Position numbers and translations under genes: made by a program
Assembly: GCA_903952145.1 (NCBI GenBank)
Contig: CAJBES010000204.1
Location: 1-35,579, forward strand
Reading direction: 5' to 3'
Length of the DNA: 35,579 bases
Origin: an uncultured Opitutaceae bacterium
GTDB taxonomy: Bacteria > Verrucomicrobiota > Verrucomicrobiia > Opitutales > Opitutaceae
The notes under the pieces: model-generated
What the model saw: only the letters and a program-made list of their open reading frames with translations
Told to the model about the DNA's origin: nothing
Databases searched by the model: none
Shown here: piece by piece, positions 15,677 to 24,496 of the stretch
How positions within the stretch are numbered: position 1 is the stretch's first letter
Layout: each line of letters begins with the position of its first letter

Positions 15677-15741
15677 GGCGGGGTCGCCGAACCCCGCCTC
15701 AGTCTCCCATGCACGGAGGCATTCGGAGATGCCGCCCTACA
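15672..15741. repeat. two inverted REP-like units (BIME-like) between tatD and tcdA
   Basis: A 70-bp element with perfect 10-bp terminal inverted repeats TGTAGGGCGG and CCGCCCTACA. The left unit folds as GGCGGGGT with ACCCCGCC (15677-15684, 15691-15698). The right unit contains GGCAT with ATGCC (15718-15722, 15729-15733). Read in their own orientation, both units carry the same TCNCCGAA core (TCGCCGAA and TCTCCGAA), and the flanking pairs GG/CC in one are CA/TG in the other, so the stem is kept by paired changes. The element contains the TAG stop of tatD at one end and that of tcdA at the other. A bidirectional terminator or 3'-end stabiliser role is likely. Confidence 0.8.
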
Positions 15742-16570
15742 GGGCTTCCCCTTCCGCGATCGCCCGCACCACCGCCCCCGCCGCCGCCAGGCCAAAGGCA
15801 CCTGTCACGAACCCTGCGGTGCCGAAGCCGCTCGCGCAGTCCAACTTGCGGTTGCTGCCGGGCTCGGGTTCCGCGCGGCACGTGCCGTCCGCCCAGGGAA
15901 AAACCGGTGCTTCGCCCGACCAGATGCAGCGCACACCGAAATGCATCCTGCCCTGCTGCGCGCCGGCGGCGAACCCGTGGTCGCGCCGCAATTTCTTGCG
16001 CACCTGCCGCAGCAGCTCGTCGCCCCACGCCTCACCGAGGTCGCCCGCGCGGATTTGCGTGGCATCGCGCCGCCCGCCCGCGCCGCCCACCGTGAGCACC
16101 GGCCGGCCGCGCCGCCGGCACTCCGCGATGAGCAGCGCCTTGTGCGACATCAGGTCGATGCAATCCACGACAAAGTCGCACGGCGCCGTGAGCAGCCGCT
16201 CCGCCGACGCCGCAGTGAAGAAATCCATGACCGTCTCCACGCGGCACCCGGGGTGGATGAGCCGCACCCGCTCCGCCAGCACTGCGACCTTCGGCCGCCC
16301 GATGTTGCCGTCGAGCGCGGGTAACTGGCGGTTGACGTTTGTCAGACACACGTCGTCAAGGTCGATCAGTGTCAGCGCACCGACGCCGCTGCGCGCCAGG
16401 CCCTCCACCACCCACGAGCCCACCCCGCCCACGCCCACCACGCAGACATGCGCGGCTGCGAGACGCGGCAATGCCGCCGCACCGTAGAGTCGGCCGATGC
16501 CTCCAAAGCGCTGAATATATTCGTCCTGCACGTCGGCACAGGTAGCGGGTGCCGGGCTTGGGGCCACCAT
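15737..16570 (-). CDS. tcdA: tRNA threonylcarbamoyladenosine dehydratase TcdA (ThiF/E1-like)
   Basis: 277 residues from the ATG at 16570, which has a GGGA-type ribosome site. An in-frame ATG at 16612 is possible, and a longer frame to 16774 would overlap the divergent malic enzyme and is rejected. The TcdA start EYIQRFGGIGRLYG is followed by the nucleotide-binding loop VVGVGGVGSWVVEGLARSG (about 45-63), LIDLDDVCLTNVNRQ and FVVDCIDLMSHKALL. The protein uses ATP to cyclise t6A37 to ct6A37 in tRNAs reading ANN codons. The stop TAG lies inside the right-hand REP-like unit. Confidence 0.92.
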   Translation of the reverse strand: MVAPSPAPATCADVQDEYIQRFGGIGRLYGAAALPRLAAAHVCVVGVGGVGSWVVEGLARSGVGALTLIDLDDVCLTNVNRQLPALDGNIGRPKVAVLAERVRLIHPGCRVETVMDFFTAASAERLLTAPCDFVVDCIDLMSHKALLIAECRRRGRPVLTVGGAGGRRDATQIRAGDLGEAWGDELLRQVRKKLRRDHGFAAGAQQGRMHFGVRCIWSGEAPVFPWADGTCRAEPEPGSNRKLDCASGFGTAGFVTGAFGLAAAGAVVRAIAEGEAL

Positions 16571-16697
16571 TAATTTCGTCCCGCCCCAGTGCTGTTGTGC
16601 CAGTCTTGCCATAAGCAGGGGCAACCAAGGCCACGCCAATCCGTGATGATTGGTGCCCGGCCAATTTAGGACTTCAGGCCACGCCCGCTTCAGCGTA

Positions 16698-16736
16698 GGT
16701 TCCAATTTGAACCGCTGCAGCCGGACCCGGCAGCGG
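16698..16736. promoter_or_regulatory. nested inverted repeats before the malic enzyme gene
   Basis: GGTTC and GAACC (16698-16702, 16709-16713) flank six A/T-rich bases. Directly after, CCGCTGC and GCAGCGG (16712-16718, 16730-16736) form a 7-bp GC stem that ends 14 bases before the ATG at 16751. The first could be an operator, the second an mRNA hairpin near the ribosome site. The repeats are seen; function is open. Confidence 0.3.
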
Positions 16737-16750
16737 CCAAACTCTTTATC

Positions 16751-18394
16751 ATGAAAATCAACCCTCATCTCCACGGCCTACACGGCGTTGCGCTCCTCCA
16801 TAATCCACTGCTCAACAAGGGCACCGCCTTCACCGAGGCGGAGCGCGATGCGTTTGGGCTGCGCGGTCTCTTGCCCACCCGTGTCATCACCCAGGAGCAG
16901 CAGCTTGCCCGGGTGTTGGAGACTGTCCGCAACAAACCCACCGACCTTGAGCGCTACATCTATCTCATTTCCCTGCAGGAGCGGAACGAGGCGCTGTTCT
17001 ATCGCCTGGTCACCGACCACGTCACCGAGATGATGCCGCTCATCTACACCCCCACCGTAGGTCTGGCCTGCCAGCGCTACGCCTTGATTTTCCGCCGCCC
17101 GCGCGGACTTTTCATCGGACTGCGCGACCGCGGCCGCGTGAAACAGATTCTGCAGAACTGGCCTCACGCTGACGTCCGCATGATCGTTGTCACCGACGGC
17201 GAGCGCATTCTCGGCCTTGGCGACCTCGGGACCAATGGCATGGGCATTCCTGTGGGCAAACTCTCGCTCTACACGGCCTGTGCGGGAGTCGCTCCCGATC
17301 AATGCATGCCGGTCATGCTCGACGTCGGCACCAACAACCAGGCCATGCTGGATGACCCGCACTACCTCGGCGCCGCCCACCGGCGTGAGCGCGGCCCGGC
17401 CTATGACGAGCTTGTGGCGGAGTTCATCACCTCCGTGCAGGCCATCTTTCCCCTCGCCTGCATTCAGTTCGAGGATTTTGGCAACGCCAACGCCTTTCGG
17501 CTGCTGCACGAATACCGGGATCAGGTCTGCACTTTCAACGACGACATTCAGGGCACGGCCGCCGTCGCGCTAGCGGGCATCTATTCGGCCCTGCGCATCA
17601 CCGGTGGCAGCCTCGCGAACCAGCGCTTCCTCTTTCTGGGTGCAGGCGAGGCGGGTATCGGCATCGGCGAATTGATGGTCGAAGCCCTCAAGGCCGAGGG
17701 CGTGACCGAGGCTGACGCCCGCCGTCAATGTTGGTATGTCGACTCCAAGGGGCTGGTCGTGGCGGGCCGCACCGATCTCACGGCCCATAAGCGGCCCTTC
17801 GCGCACGATCATCCCGGTGCAGCCACGCTGCTCGCCGCCGTGGAGGCGCTCAAGCCCACCATGCTCATCGGGGTGTCGGGCATGCCGTCCGCATTCGTCG
17901 AACCGGTTGTGCGTGCCATGGCACGGCTCAACCCCAATCCGGTTATCTTCGCGCTTTCCAATCCCACCTCGAAGGCGGAGTGCACGGCCGAGCAGGCCTA
18001 CACTTGGTCTGATGGGCGGGCGGTCTTTGCCAGCGGCAGTCCTTTCCCCGCCTTCGAGTTCAAAGGCCGGACCTACCTTCCGGGCCAGGGCAACAACGCC
18101 TACATCTTCCCCGGCGTGGGCCTCGGCATCATCGCCAGCCAGGCCCAACGGGTGACCGAAGAGATGTTCTCCGTCGCCGCCAATGTCCTCGCCAGCCTGG
18201 TGACCGGCGAGGACCTCGCGGTCGGCCGCGTGTATCCTGATTTGCAACGCATCCGCGAAGTCTCTGCCGCCATCGCGTGCGCCGTGGCGCAGGTGGCATT
18301 CCGCCGCGGTCTCACCCGGATGCTGTGTCCCGAGGATCTACCCGCCCACGTCCAGGCACAAATGTATGACCCAACCTATCCGGACTACGTCTGA
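16751..18394 (+). CDS. maeA: NAD-dependent malic enzyme (decarboxylating)
   Basis: 547 residues, the size of the long ScfA/MaeA type. Signatures include LIYTPTVGLACQRYALIFRRPRGLF in the malate-binding half, VTDGERILGLGDLGTNGMGIPVGK with the catalytic Lys, IQFEDFGNANAFRLL, and FNDDIQGTAAVALAG, whose acidic residues bind the metal. The Rossmann motif FLGAGEAGIGIGELM and ALSNPTSKAEC follow. It oxidises L-malate to pyruvate and CO2, linking the TCA cycle to pyruvate. NAD rather than NADP use is inferred from the subfamily. It is divergent from tcdA across a 180-base region with inverted repeats. Confidence 0.93.
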   Translation: MKINPHLHGLHGVALLHNPLLNKGTAFTEAERDAFGLRGLLPTRVITQEQQLARVLETVRNKPTDLERYIYLISLQERNEALFYRLVTDHVTEMMPLIYTPTVGLACQRYALIFRRPRGLFIGLRDRGRVKQILQNWPHADVRMIVVTDGERILGLGDLGTNGMGIPVGKLSLYTACAGVAPDQCMPVMLDVGTNNQAMLDDPHYLGAAHRRERGPAYDELVAEFITSVQAIFPLACIQFEDFGNANAFRLLHEYRDQVCTFNDDIQGTAAVALAGIYSALRITGGSLANQRFLFLGAGEAGIGIGELMVEALKAEGVTEADARRQCWYVDSKGLVVAGRTDLTAHKRPFAHDHPGAATLLAAVEALKPTMLIGVSGMPSAFVEPVVRAMARLNPNPVIFALSNPTSKAECTAEQAYTWSDGRAVFASGSPFPAFEFKGRTYLPGQGNNAYIFPGVGLGIIASQAQRVTEEMFSVAANVLASLVTGEDLAVGRVYPDLQRIREVSAAIACAVAQVAFRRGLTRMLCPEDLPAHVQAQMYDPTYPDYV

Positions 18395-18448
18395 GAACAC
18401 TCCCGGGCTTGGTGGTTCTGCCGGAGTTGCCTGGTAGCCGGCAGCCCG

Positions 18449-18994
18449 TCATCCGGCGGCTAACCGTGCGGTCACAGTGTCAATCGCGCTCTGCCCGCGT
18501 TGCTCCCATTCCCCGTTGATTTCCGCGAACGGCAGCCCGCGGCTCGCGAGTGTTTCGCGCCATAGCCGGCGGCACATCGCACGACCGGTTTCGTCGGGGA
18601 AGCACCGCTGCGGATCGGGCACAAAGGCCAGGTCGGTGTCGCAAAACAGGTAAAGCGCATAACTGCGGCTGCGCCGCTCGGCCTCGGTGCGCACCCAATC
18701 CGGGCACTGGCCGGGAAACAGCAGATCCGCCCAAAGCACATTCGTCAGCAACTCGGTGTCGCAGAACACCACCTGCCGCGCCCGCGTCGCCGCGGCGTCC
18801 TCGTTGGCCATCTGCCCACGGGCGATCGCGGTGAGATCTTCCGCCACTATCCGGCCGGCGTGCTCGTCCCAGAATCCGCGCACGAACTCCGGCGCCCACG
18901 GTTCGCCAAAATGGGCCGCCAGCTGCTGTGCGAGCGTGGTCTTGCCCGTCGACTCCGGCCCGAAGACCGCAATGCGCTGGAGCGGTGCCGTCAT
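18449..18994 (-). CDS. NadR-like ribosylnicotinamide kinase (kinase domain only)
   Basis: 181 residues from the ATG at 18994, which overlaps the pnuC stop by 4 bases. The P-loop GPESTGKT (12-19) is followed by EPWAPEFVRGFWDE, FCDTELLTNVLWADLLF and DLAFVPDPQRCFPD, the pattern of the NadR C-terminal kinase domain. It phosphorylates nicotinamide riboside to NMN. The HTH repressor and adenylyltransferase domains of enterobacterial NadR are absent, so it is a stand-alone kinase that presumably traps the riboside as PnuC lets it in. A longer frame reaching 19669 is only the shadow of pnuC. Confidence 0.88.
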   Translation of the reverse strand: MTAPLQRIAVFGPESTGKTTLAQQLAAHFGEPWAPEFVRGFWDEHAGRIVAEDLTAIARGQMANEDAAATRARQVVFCDTELLTNVLWADLLFPGQCPDWVRTEAERRSRSYALYLFCDTDLAFVPDPQRCFPDETGRAMCRRLWRETLASRGLPFAEINGEWEQRGQSAIDTVTARLAAG

Positions 18995-19635
18995 GCGTGG
19001 CCGCCCCGCAGGCTCTGTCGCCATGTCCGGAAGCCCGCCACCGCCATCAGGCCGAAGACGGCATAGAGCACGGCAAACCAGTAATACCCCTTCACCCAAA
19101 ACACCCCGATGCCCGCGGCATTGGCGATCATCCAGCCGATCCAGTTGTCGAGCGCCTTGCGCGCCTGCAACCATTGCGATGCCACGCTCACGGCGAAAAC
19201 GAAGCCGTCGGCATAGGCGAGCGCAGCATGCGCGTAACGGTCCATCAACGTGCCCCACCCGAGCCAGAGCAGCAGCGTGCCTGCGATCCACCAGGTCCGC
19301 GTCCGCAGCGTGAGCCAGCTCACCGGCAGCGGGTTTTCGCGGTTGTGTCCGCGCGTCCAGTGCACCCAGCCGTAAGCCAGCGCCGCGAAGAACAATACCT
19401 GCAGCGCCGTCTCCGAGTAGAGGCGGCCCCCGAAGCACACCCAGCCGAAAATGCTCACTTGCACGAGCCCGACGGGGAAGGTCCAGACGTTCTGCCGGAT
19501 CATCAGCCACACGCCGGCCAAGCCCAGCACCGTCGCCACCTGTTCGGCCGGTGTCGCGCCGGTGATGCCGGCAAGGATGTTTTGCAGGAATTCGTTCACA
19601 CGCAGGGCGCCGGGTTGTGTCCGCCACCAATACAT
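18991..19635 (-). CDS. pnuC: nicotinamide riboside transporter PnuC
   Basis: 214 residues with about seven hydrophobic segments. PnuC hallmarks are seen: GLAGVWLMIRQNVWTFPVGLVQV near the N-terminus, WVCFGGRLYSETALQVLFFAALAYGWVHW in the middle, and NWIGWMIANAAGIGVFWVKGYYWFAVLYAVFGLMAVAGFRTW at the end. PnuC moves nicotinamide riboside by facilitated diffusion; trapping depends on the kinase encoded next, whose start overlaps by 4 bases. The ATG at 19635 is used; a GTG 12 codons inside is possible. I found no TPP or NAD riboswitch in the 146-base leader, so a thiamine role is less likely. Confidence 0.92.
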   Translation of the reverse strand: MYWWRTQPGALRVNEFLQNILAGITGATPAEQVATVLGLAGVWLMIRQNVWTFPVGLVQVSIFGWVCFGGRLYSETALQVLFFAALAYGWVHWTRGHNRENPLPVSWLTLRTRTWWIAGTLLLWLGWGTLMDRYAHAALAYADGFVFAVSVASQWLQARKALDNWIGWMIANAAGIGVFWVKGYYWFAVLYAVFGLMAVAGFRTWRQSLRGGHA

Positions 19636-19781
19636 CCCGCGCTAGGCCCACGCCGGCGGTGCACACCATGCGGGCGCATCACCGGATCGGCGGCGGGATT
19701 CAAGGGGGTAGATTTGGACATGCGGTCAAGGTTGCGAGGATTCGCCCGAAGTAAAGCCGCCCCTGCGCTGCGTTTCCAACC

Positions 19782-20447
19782 ATGATTGCCGGCGCTTGCG
19801 GTCAGGCGGTATCGGCCGATAGTCTCCCGACCACGAGGCACTCTATGGTTGAAGAACAGATCATTGCCCGCGGCATCACCCATACACCGACTCTCGCCGC
19901 CCTCCGCGAGGTGCCGCGCCATCGTTTCGTGCCGGCGGAGCACCTGCAAGACGCCTACGACGACAATCCGCTGCCCATCGGTCACGGCCAGACGATCTCC
20001 CAGCCCTTCATCGTCGCCTACATGACCGTGACGGCGGATATCACCCCCGGCTCCAAGGTTCTGGAAATCGGCACCGGCTCGGGCTACCAGGCCGCAGTGC
20101 TGGCCGCCATGGGCGCCCGCGTTTTTACCATCGAGATCATTCCCGCGCTGGCCCAACGCGCTGCAGCCACGCTCCGGGAACTCGGCTACGAACAAGTACA
20201 GGTGCGGACAGGCGACGGCCACAACGGCTGGCCGGAGGAGGCGCCCTTCGACGCCATCATCGTCACCGCAGCCCCCGAGACCCTTCCTCCGGTGCTGGTG
20301 GCACAACTCGCCGAGGGCGGCCACATGGTCATCCCGGTGGGCCCGCAGGGGGGCGGCCAGCAACTCACCCTCGTCACGCGGACCGCGGGCAAGGTGCACA
20401 CGCGCACGTTGCTGCCGGTGCGTTTCGTGCCGTTCACCAGAAAATGA
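19782..20447 (+). CDS. pcm: protein-L-isoaspartate O-methyltransferase
   Basis: 221 residues. The family core is clear: RHSMVEEQIIARGI, EVPRHRFVPAEH, LPIGHGQTISQPFIVAYMT, then the SAM-binding motif VLEIGTGSGYQAAVLA (about 93-108), and APFDAIIVTAA. It methylates L-isoaspartyl residues so that damaged proteins can be repaired. An alternative start at 19845 (MVEEQI) has a good GAGG ribosome site 6 bases upstream and would give 200 residues; the longer start is kept because the R-x-x-MV motif is part of the fold in relatives. It converges with msrA, another protein-repair gene, with 18 bases between them. Confidence 0.92.
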   Translation: MIAGACGQAVSADSLPTTRHSMVEEQIIARGITHTPTLAALREVPRHRFVPAEHLQDAYDDNPLPIGHGQTISQPFIVAYMTVTADITPGSKVLEIGTGSGYQAAVLAAMGARVFTIEIIPALAQRAAATLRELGYEQVQVRTGDGHNGWPEEAPFDAIIVTAAPETLPPVLVAQLAEGGHMVIPVGPQGGGQQLTLVTRTAGKVHTRTLLPVRFVPFTRK

Positions 20448-20465
20448 CGCGGCCGGCGGCCGGCA

Positions 20466-21065
20466 TCACTTCACGCGGCCGAGTTTGTGCTCCAGTTTCT
20501 TCATCTTCGGCGCGATCACAAACCGGCAGTAGCCTTCGTTGGGATGCTTGGCAAAGTAGTCCTGGTGGTAGTCCTCCGCGGGCCAGAATTTCGTCAGCGG
20601 CACGATCTCCGTGGTGATGGGGTCGCGAAAATTTTTCTGCGCCCCGGTGCGGGATTTTTCCGCGGCGGCCCGTTGCGCCTCGTCGGGGCAAAGGATGATG
20701 GAGCGGTATTGCGAGCCGTGGTCGTTGCCCTGTCCGCCCACTTGGGTCGGATCGTGCGCCTCCCAGAAAAACTCCAGCAACCGCTCAATTGATGTCTGCC
20801 CGGGATCGAACTCGATGCGGATGACCTCGGCGTGGCCGGTCGTGCCCGTGCCGATATCCGCGTAGCTTGGGTTGATCCGCTGGCCGCCGGCGTAGCCGCT
20901 GACTACAGCCTTCACGCCGGGCAGCAATTGGAAGGCAGCTTCTGTGCACCAGAAGCAACCGCCGCCGAGCACAAGAAATTGGGTGGGAGGGGGGAATTTT
21001 TCGGCAGCACTCATGGGTTGGAAAAGTAGCGCCAAAGCGCCAAGGAGCAAAGTCAGACGTTTCAT
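20466..21065 (-). CDS. msrA: exported peptide methionine sulfoxide reductase MsrA
   Basis: 199 residues from the ATG at 21065. A signal peptide is visible (MKRLTLLLGALALLFQPMSAAE, cut near residue 21). The MsrA motif GGGCFWCTEAAF (Cys37 nucleophile) is followed by GVKAVVSGYAGG, TTGHAEVIRIEFDP, FFWEAHDPTQVGGQGNDHGSQYRS and HQDYFAKHPNEGYCRFVIAPK. The enzyme reduces methionine-S-sulfoxide in proteins, here probably in the periplasm. A longer in-frame start at 21191 would hide the signal peptide and is rejected. An MsrB domain is absent. Confidence 0.94.
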   Translation of the reverse strand: MKRLTLLLGALALLFQPMSAAEKFPPPTQFLVLGGGCFWCTEAAFQLLPGVKAVVSGYAGGQRINPSYADIGTGTTGHAEVIRIEFDPGQTSIERLLEFFWEAHDPTQVGGQGNDHGSQYRSIILCPDEAQRAAAEKSRTGAQKNFRDPITTEIVPLTKFWPAEDYHQDYFAKHPNEGYCRFVIAPKMKKLEHKLGRVK

Positions 21066-21122
21066 ACCTGTGGGATACGCAAACCCGCTTACTATTCCCC
21101 GCAAGCGGCAGGAAGCGATTGT

Positions 21123-21147
21123 GCAGGGGAGCAAAGCTGCCCCCTGC
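21123..21147 (-). promoter_or_regulatory. hairpin in the msrA upstream region
   Basis: GCAGGGG and CCCCTGC form a 7-bp stem, with AGC-TTT-GCT pairing inside and a 2-base bulge. It lies 58 bases before the msrA start. No T-run follows on either strand. It may be a 5' UTR structure; role unknown. Confidence 0.25.
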
Positions 21148-21294
21148 GGCCATCTGCCGAACATTTGTCTGGGAACGGGTGCACGTTTCACCTCCCGCTC
21201 TGTGCGCTCGGTGTCCTCCGCGTGAGAAATCCTGCCGTGTCAGCGGTAACCGCGCTTGAGCCAAAGGCGAAAGCGCAGCCACCGGCTTGCCCAC

Positions 21295-22980
21295 CTATCG
21301 CGTCAGCTTCCGATACTTGATCCGGTGCGGCTGGTCGGCCTCCTTGCCCTTCCGCCGGTGGAGATCCTCCTGGTAGCTCGAAAAATTGCCGCTGAACCAG
21401 TGCACGTAGCTGTCGCCCTCGAACGCGAGGATGTGCGTCGCCACGCGGTCGAGAAACCAGCGGTCGTGCGACACGATCACGGCGCAACCGGCGAAATTCT
21501 CGAGTCCCTCCTCGAGGGCGCGGATGGAATTCACGTCGAGATCGTTCGTGGGCTCGTCGAGCAGGATAAGATTCGCGCCGCTCTTGAGCAGCCGCGCGAG
21601 GTGGACGCGGTTGCGTTCGCCCCCCGAGAGCACGCCGACTTTCTTGCTCTGGTCGGCGCCGGTGAAGCCGAACTGCGCGCAGTAGGCGCGGCTGTTCACC
21701 TCGCGGTTGGCGAGTCTCATGATCTCCTCGCCGCCGCTGATCGCCTGCCAGATCGTCTCGGTGTCGGGCAGCGAGTCGCGCGACTGGTCGACGTGCGCGA
21801 TCTTCACCGTCGGGCCGACGCGCAGTTCGCCGACGTCGGGCTTTTCCACGTCGGTGATGAGCCGGAAGAGCGTCGTCTTGCCGGCGCCATTGGGGCCGAT
21901 GACGCCGACGATGCCGCCGGGCGGAAGCGAGAAATTCACGTTCTCGAACAGCACGTTTTCACCGTAGCTCTTCGAAAGATCCTTCGCCTCGACGACGAGC
22001 GAGCCTAGCCGCGGGCCGGGCGGAATCATGATTTCGAATTCCTTCTCCTTCTCGGCGACGTTCTGCTTGAGCATGTTTTCGTAGGAGCTGATGCGCGCCT
22101 GCGATTTCGTGACGCGCGCCCGCGACGACTGGCGGATCCAGGCGAGTTCGCGCGCCATCGCTTTTTGCCGCTTGTCCTCCGTGCGCTGCTCGACGCCCGC
22201 CCGCGCCTGCTTTTGCTCGAGCCACGAGGAATAGTTGCCCTTCCATGGAATACCGTGGCCGTAGGACAGCTCGAGGATCCACTGCGCGACGTTGTCCAAA
22301 AAATAGCGGTCGTGCGTCACCGCGATCACCGTGCCCTCGTAGCGCGCGAGGTGCTGCTCGAGCCAGTTCACACTCTCGGCGTCGAGGTGGTTCGTCGGCT
22401 CGTCGAGGAGGAGTATCGACGGCTTCTGCAACAGCAGCCGCGCGAGCGCCACGCGCCGCCGCTCGCCGCCAGAGAGTTTGTCCACGGGTTGCTCGCCAGG
22501 CGGACAGCGCAACGCGTCCATCGCCTGCTCGACCAGCGGCGCGACGTCCCACGCGCCGAGGGTGTCGAGTTTCTCTTGGAGCTTGGCCTGCTTGTTGGCA
22601 ACGGCGTCCTTCCCGGCGTCCGTCGTCGCCGCAGCGAGTTCATCCCACGTCGCATCGTAGGCTGCTGTCAGATCCGTGAGGTGCTTCACGCCCTCCTCGA
22701 CACAGGCGCGCACCGTGGCACCGGGCGTGAGGTGCGGCTCCTGCTCGAGCATGCCGACGGGGTAACCCGGCTCGAAATGCACGCGCCCGTCGATCTCGGT
22801 GTCGCGGCCGGCGAGAATCCTCAGCAGCGAGGATTTGCCGGAACCGTTGAGCCCGAGCACGCCGATCTTCGCGCCGTAGTAAAACGACAGCGAGATGTCG
22901 CGGAGGATTTCCTTGCGCTCGATTTTCTTCGAGACGCCGAGCATGGAGAAGATGATCTTGGGTGCTTCGGGCTGGGCCAT
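21295..22980 (-). CDS. ettA: energy-dependent translational throttle protein EttA (ABC-F)
   Basis: 561 residues from the ATG at 22980 (MAQPEAPKIIFSMLGVSKK). A longer upstream frame overlaps the divergent pilT gene and is rejected. Two ABC domains are complete: Walker A GLNGSGKS (43-50) and GPNGAGKT, signature LSGGERRRVALARLLLQ and LSGGERNRVHLARLL, Walker B LLLDEPTNHLD and ILLDEPTNDLD. Between them lies the Arg/Lys-rich linker helix pair (EQKQARAGVEQRTEDKRQKA) that contacts P-site tRNA. No membrane part exists. EttA binds the ribosomal E site and gates the first peptide bond according to the ATP/ADP level. Confidence 0.95.
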   Translation of the reverse strand: MAQPEAPKIIFSMLGVSKKIERKEILRDISLSFYYGAKIGVLGLNGSGKSSLLRILAGRDTEIDGRVHFEPGYPVGMLEQEPHLTPGATVRACVEEGVKHLTDLTAAYDATWDELAAATTDAGKDAVANKQAKLQEKLDTLGAWDVAPLVEQAMDALRCPPGEQPVDKLSGGERRRVALARLLLQKPSILLLDEPTNHLDAESVNWLEQHLARYEGTVIAVTHDRYFLDNVAQWILELSYGHGIPWKGNYSSWLEQKQARAGVEQRTEDKRQKAMARELAWIRQSSRARVTKSQARISSYENMLKQNVAEKEKEFEIMIPPGPRLGSLVVEAKDLSKSYGENVLFENVNFSLPPGGIVGVIGPNGAGKTTLFRLITDVEKPDVGELRVGPTVKIAHVDQSRDSLPDTETIWQAISGGEEIMRLANREVNSRAYCAQFGFTGADQSKKVGVLSGGERNRVHLARLLKSGANLILLDEPTNDLDVNSIRALEEGLENFAGCAVIVSHDRWFLDRVATHILAFEGDSYVHWFSGNFSSYQEDLHRRKGKEADQPHRIKYRKLTR

Positions 22981-23101
22981 GGCGGCAAAGCTGTGCGCCG
23001 GGGGCACGGCGCCGCGAGCCGAAAAACCTGCAAGCCGGCACGGCCGCGTTCTCGGCTGGACTCGCCCCGCCCGGCCAGCGAGATTCCGCGCCGACCCCGG
23101 C

Positions 23102-24493
23102 ATGAACAACGACACCCTCTGGCTGGTCCGGCTCGGCCTCGACCACAATCTCTTCACCCTGGCGCAGGCGACCAACGTCCGCCAGACGCTCGGAGACAGC
23201 GCGGAACTGATGGATTTCGCACAAAAGCTCATCGACGACGCCATCGTCCAGGACATCGAAGGACTGGAAAAAATCGCCGGCCTCGCCCTGGGCAAGGGTG
23301 CCAAAGGACCTCCGGCTGACGATCCTTTCACCGAGGAAACATCGGCGAAACCCGCCGCAACCGCCGGCAAGCTGGTCGCACCTTCCCCCCAGTTTCCATT
23401 CGAGACCGTCGGCACGATGAGCGACGATCAGGTGGCCGCCGGTATGCGCAAGCTGCTCAAGGATTGTGCACGCTTCGGGGCCAGCGACCTGCACCTCTCC
23501 ACCGGGGCCCGGCCCTTCATCCGCAAAAACCGCGCCCTCGCCAACATTTCCGAGTGCGTGCTCAAGGCCCCCGACGCCTTGCGTCTCAACGTCGCCCTGA
23601 TGGCCGGGCACCAGCGGAACATTTTCCTCGAGAAAAAGGACTACGACTACGCCCTGGCGCTCAGCGGATCCGACCGCTACCGCGTCAACCTGATGTTCCA
23701 CAAGAACGGCGCGGCCGGCGCCTACCGCATGGTGCCCGACCAGGTCCGCACGCTCGAGGAACTCGGTTTCACCAAGCACCACGAGACGCTGATGAAGATG
23801 CTGTCCTACCACAACGGACTCATCCTCATCACCGGTCCGGTCGGCTCGGGCAAGACCACCACCCTCGCCTCCATGGTCGGCCACCTTAACGAGACGCGCA
23901 CCGACCACATCATCACGGTCGAGGACCCCATTGAGGTCGTGCAGCCCGCCAGGGGTTGCAACGTCACCCAGCGCGAGGTCGGTCCGCACACCAAGTCCTT
24001 CTTTACCGCGCTCAAGGGCGCCCTCCGCGAGGACCCCGACGTCATTGTCATCGGTGAGCTCCGCGACCTTGAGACCATCGAGATGGCCATCAGCGCCTCC
24101 GAAACCGGCCACCTCGTCATCGGCACCATGCACACGAGCGACGCCGCCACGACCCTCAACCGCATGCTCGATGTCTTCCCCCCCTCGCAACAGACCCAGA
24201 TCCGCGCCAGCGTGGCTGAAAGTCTCCGCGGCATCGTCTGTCAGCGCCTCCTCCCCGCCACCGATGGCCGCCTCGCCCTCGCCTGCGAGATCCTCGTCAG
24301 CAATACCGCCATCCAGAACCTCATCCGCGAGGGCAAGTCCGCCGGCCTCCGTAACACCATGGAAACCGGCGTGAAGGAGGGCATGTGTCTCATGGACAAT
24401 GTCGTCTTCGGCCTCTGGCAGGAAAACCGCATCTCCGCCGAGGTCGCCCAGGCCAACATCACCAACCGTGTGCTGAAGAACAAAATCTCCTGA
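23102..24493 (+). CDS. PilT/PilU-family type IV pilus ATPase with N-terminal extension
   Basis: 463 residues from the ATG at 23102. The first ~105 residues are a helical extension with a Pro/Ala linker not present in ordinary PilT. Then comes the usual PilT core: LLKDCARFGASDLHLSTGARPFIR, Walker A GPVGSGKTT, the Asp box IITVEDPIEVV, Walker B DPDVIVIGELRDLETI, the His box HLVIGTMHTSDAATTLNR and AIRNLIREGK-like IQNLIREGKSAG. PilT ATPases form hexamers at the pilus base and drive retraction for twitching motility. The 3-base gap to the next PilT gene implies an operon and perhaps a shared machine. It is divergent from ettA. Confidence 0.9.
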   Translation: MNNDTLWLVRLGLDHNLFTLAQATNVRQTLGDSAELMDFAQKLIDDAIVQDIEGLEKIAGLALGKGAKGPPADDPFTEETSAKPAATAGKLVAPSPQFPFETVGTMSDDQVAAGMRKLLKDCARFGASDLHLSTGARPFIRKNRALANISECVLKAPDALRLNVALMAGHQRNIFLEKKDYDYALALSGSDRYRVNLMFHKNGAAGAYRMVPDQVRTLEELGFTKHHETLMKMLSYHNGLILITGPVGSGKTTTLASMVGHLNETRTDHIITVEDPIEVVQPARGCNVTQREVGPHTKSFFTALKGALREDPDVIVIGELRDLETIEMAISASETGHLVIGTMHTSDAATTLNRMLDVFPPSQQTQIRASVAESLRGIVCQRLLPATDGRLALACEILVSNTAIQNLIREGKSAGLRNTMETGVKEGMCLMDNVVFGLWQENRISAEVAQANITNRVLKNKIS

Positions 24494-24496
24494 CCC

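Noticed and set aside
18449-19669. 406-codon reading of the nadR-like gene with a long N-terminal extension
   Set aside because: The first 225 residues are the out-of-frame shadow of pnuC; the kinase starts at 18994 with a 4-base overlap with the pnuC stop.
19636-19781. possible riboswitch before pnuC
   Set aside because: I looked for TPP or NAD-type conserved strings before pnuC and saw none.
20448-20465. GC-rich inverted repeat between pcm and msrA as a terminator
   Set aside because: GCCGGC repeats are frequent in this GC-rich sequence and no T-run follows on either strand.
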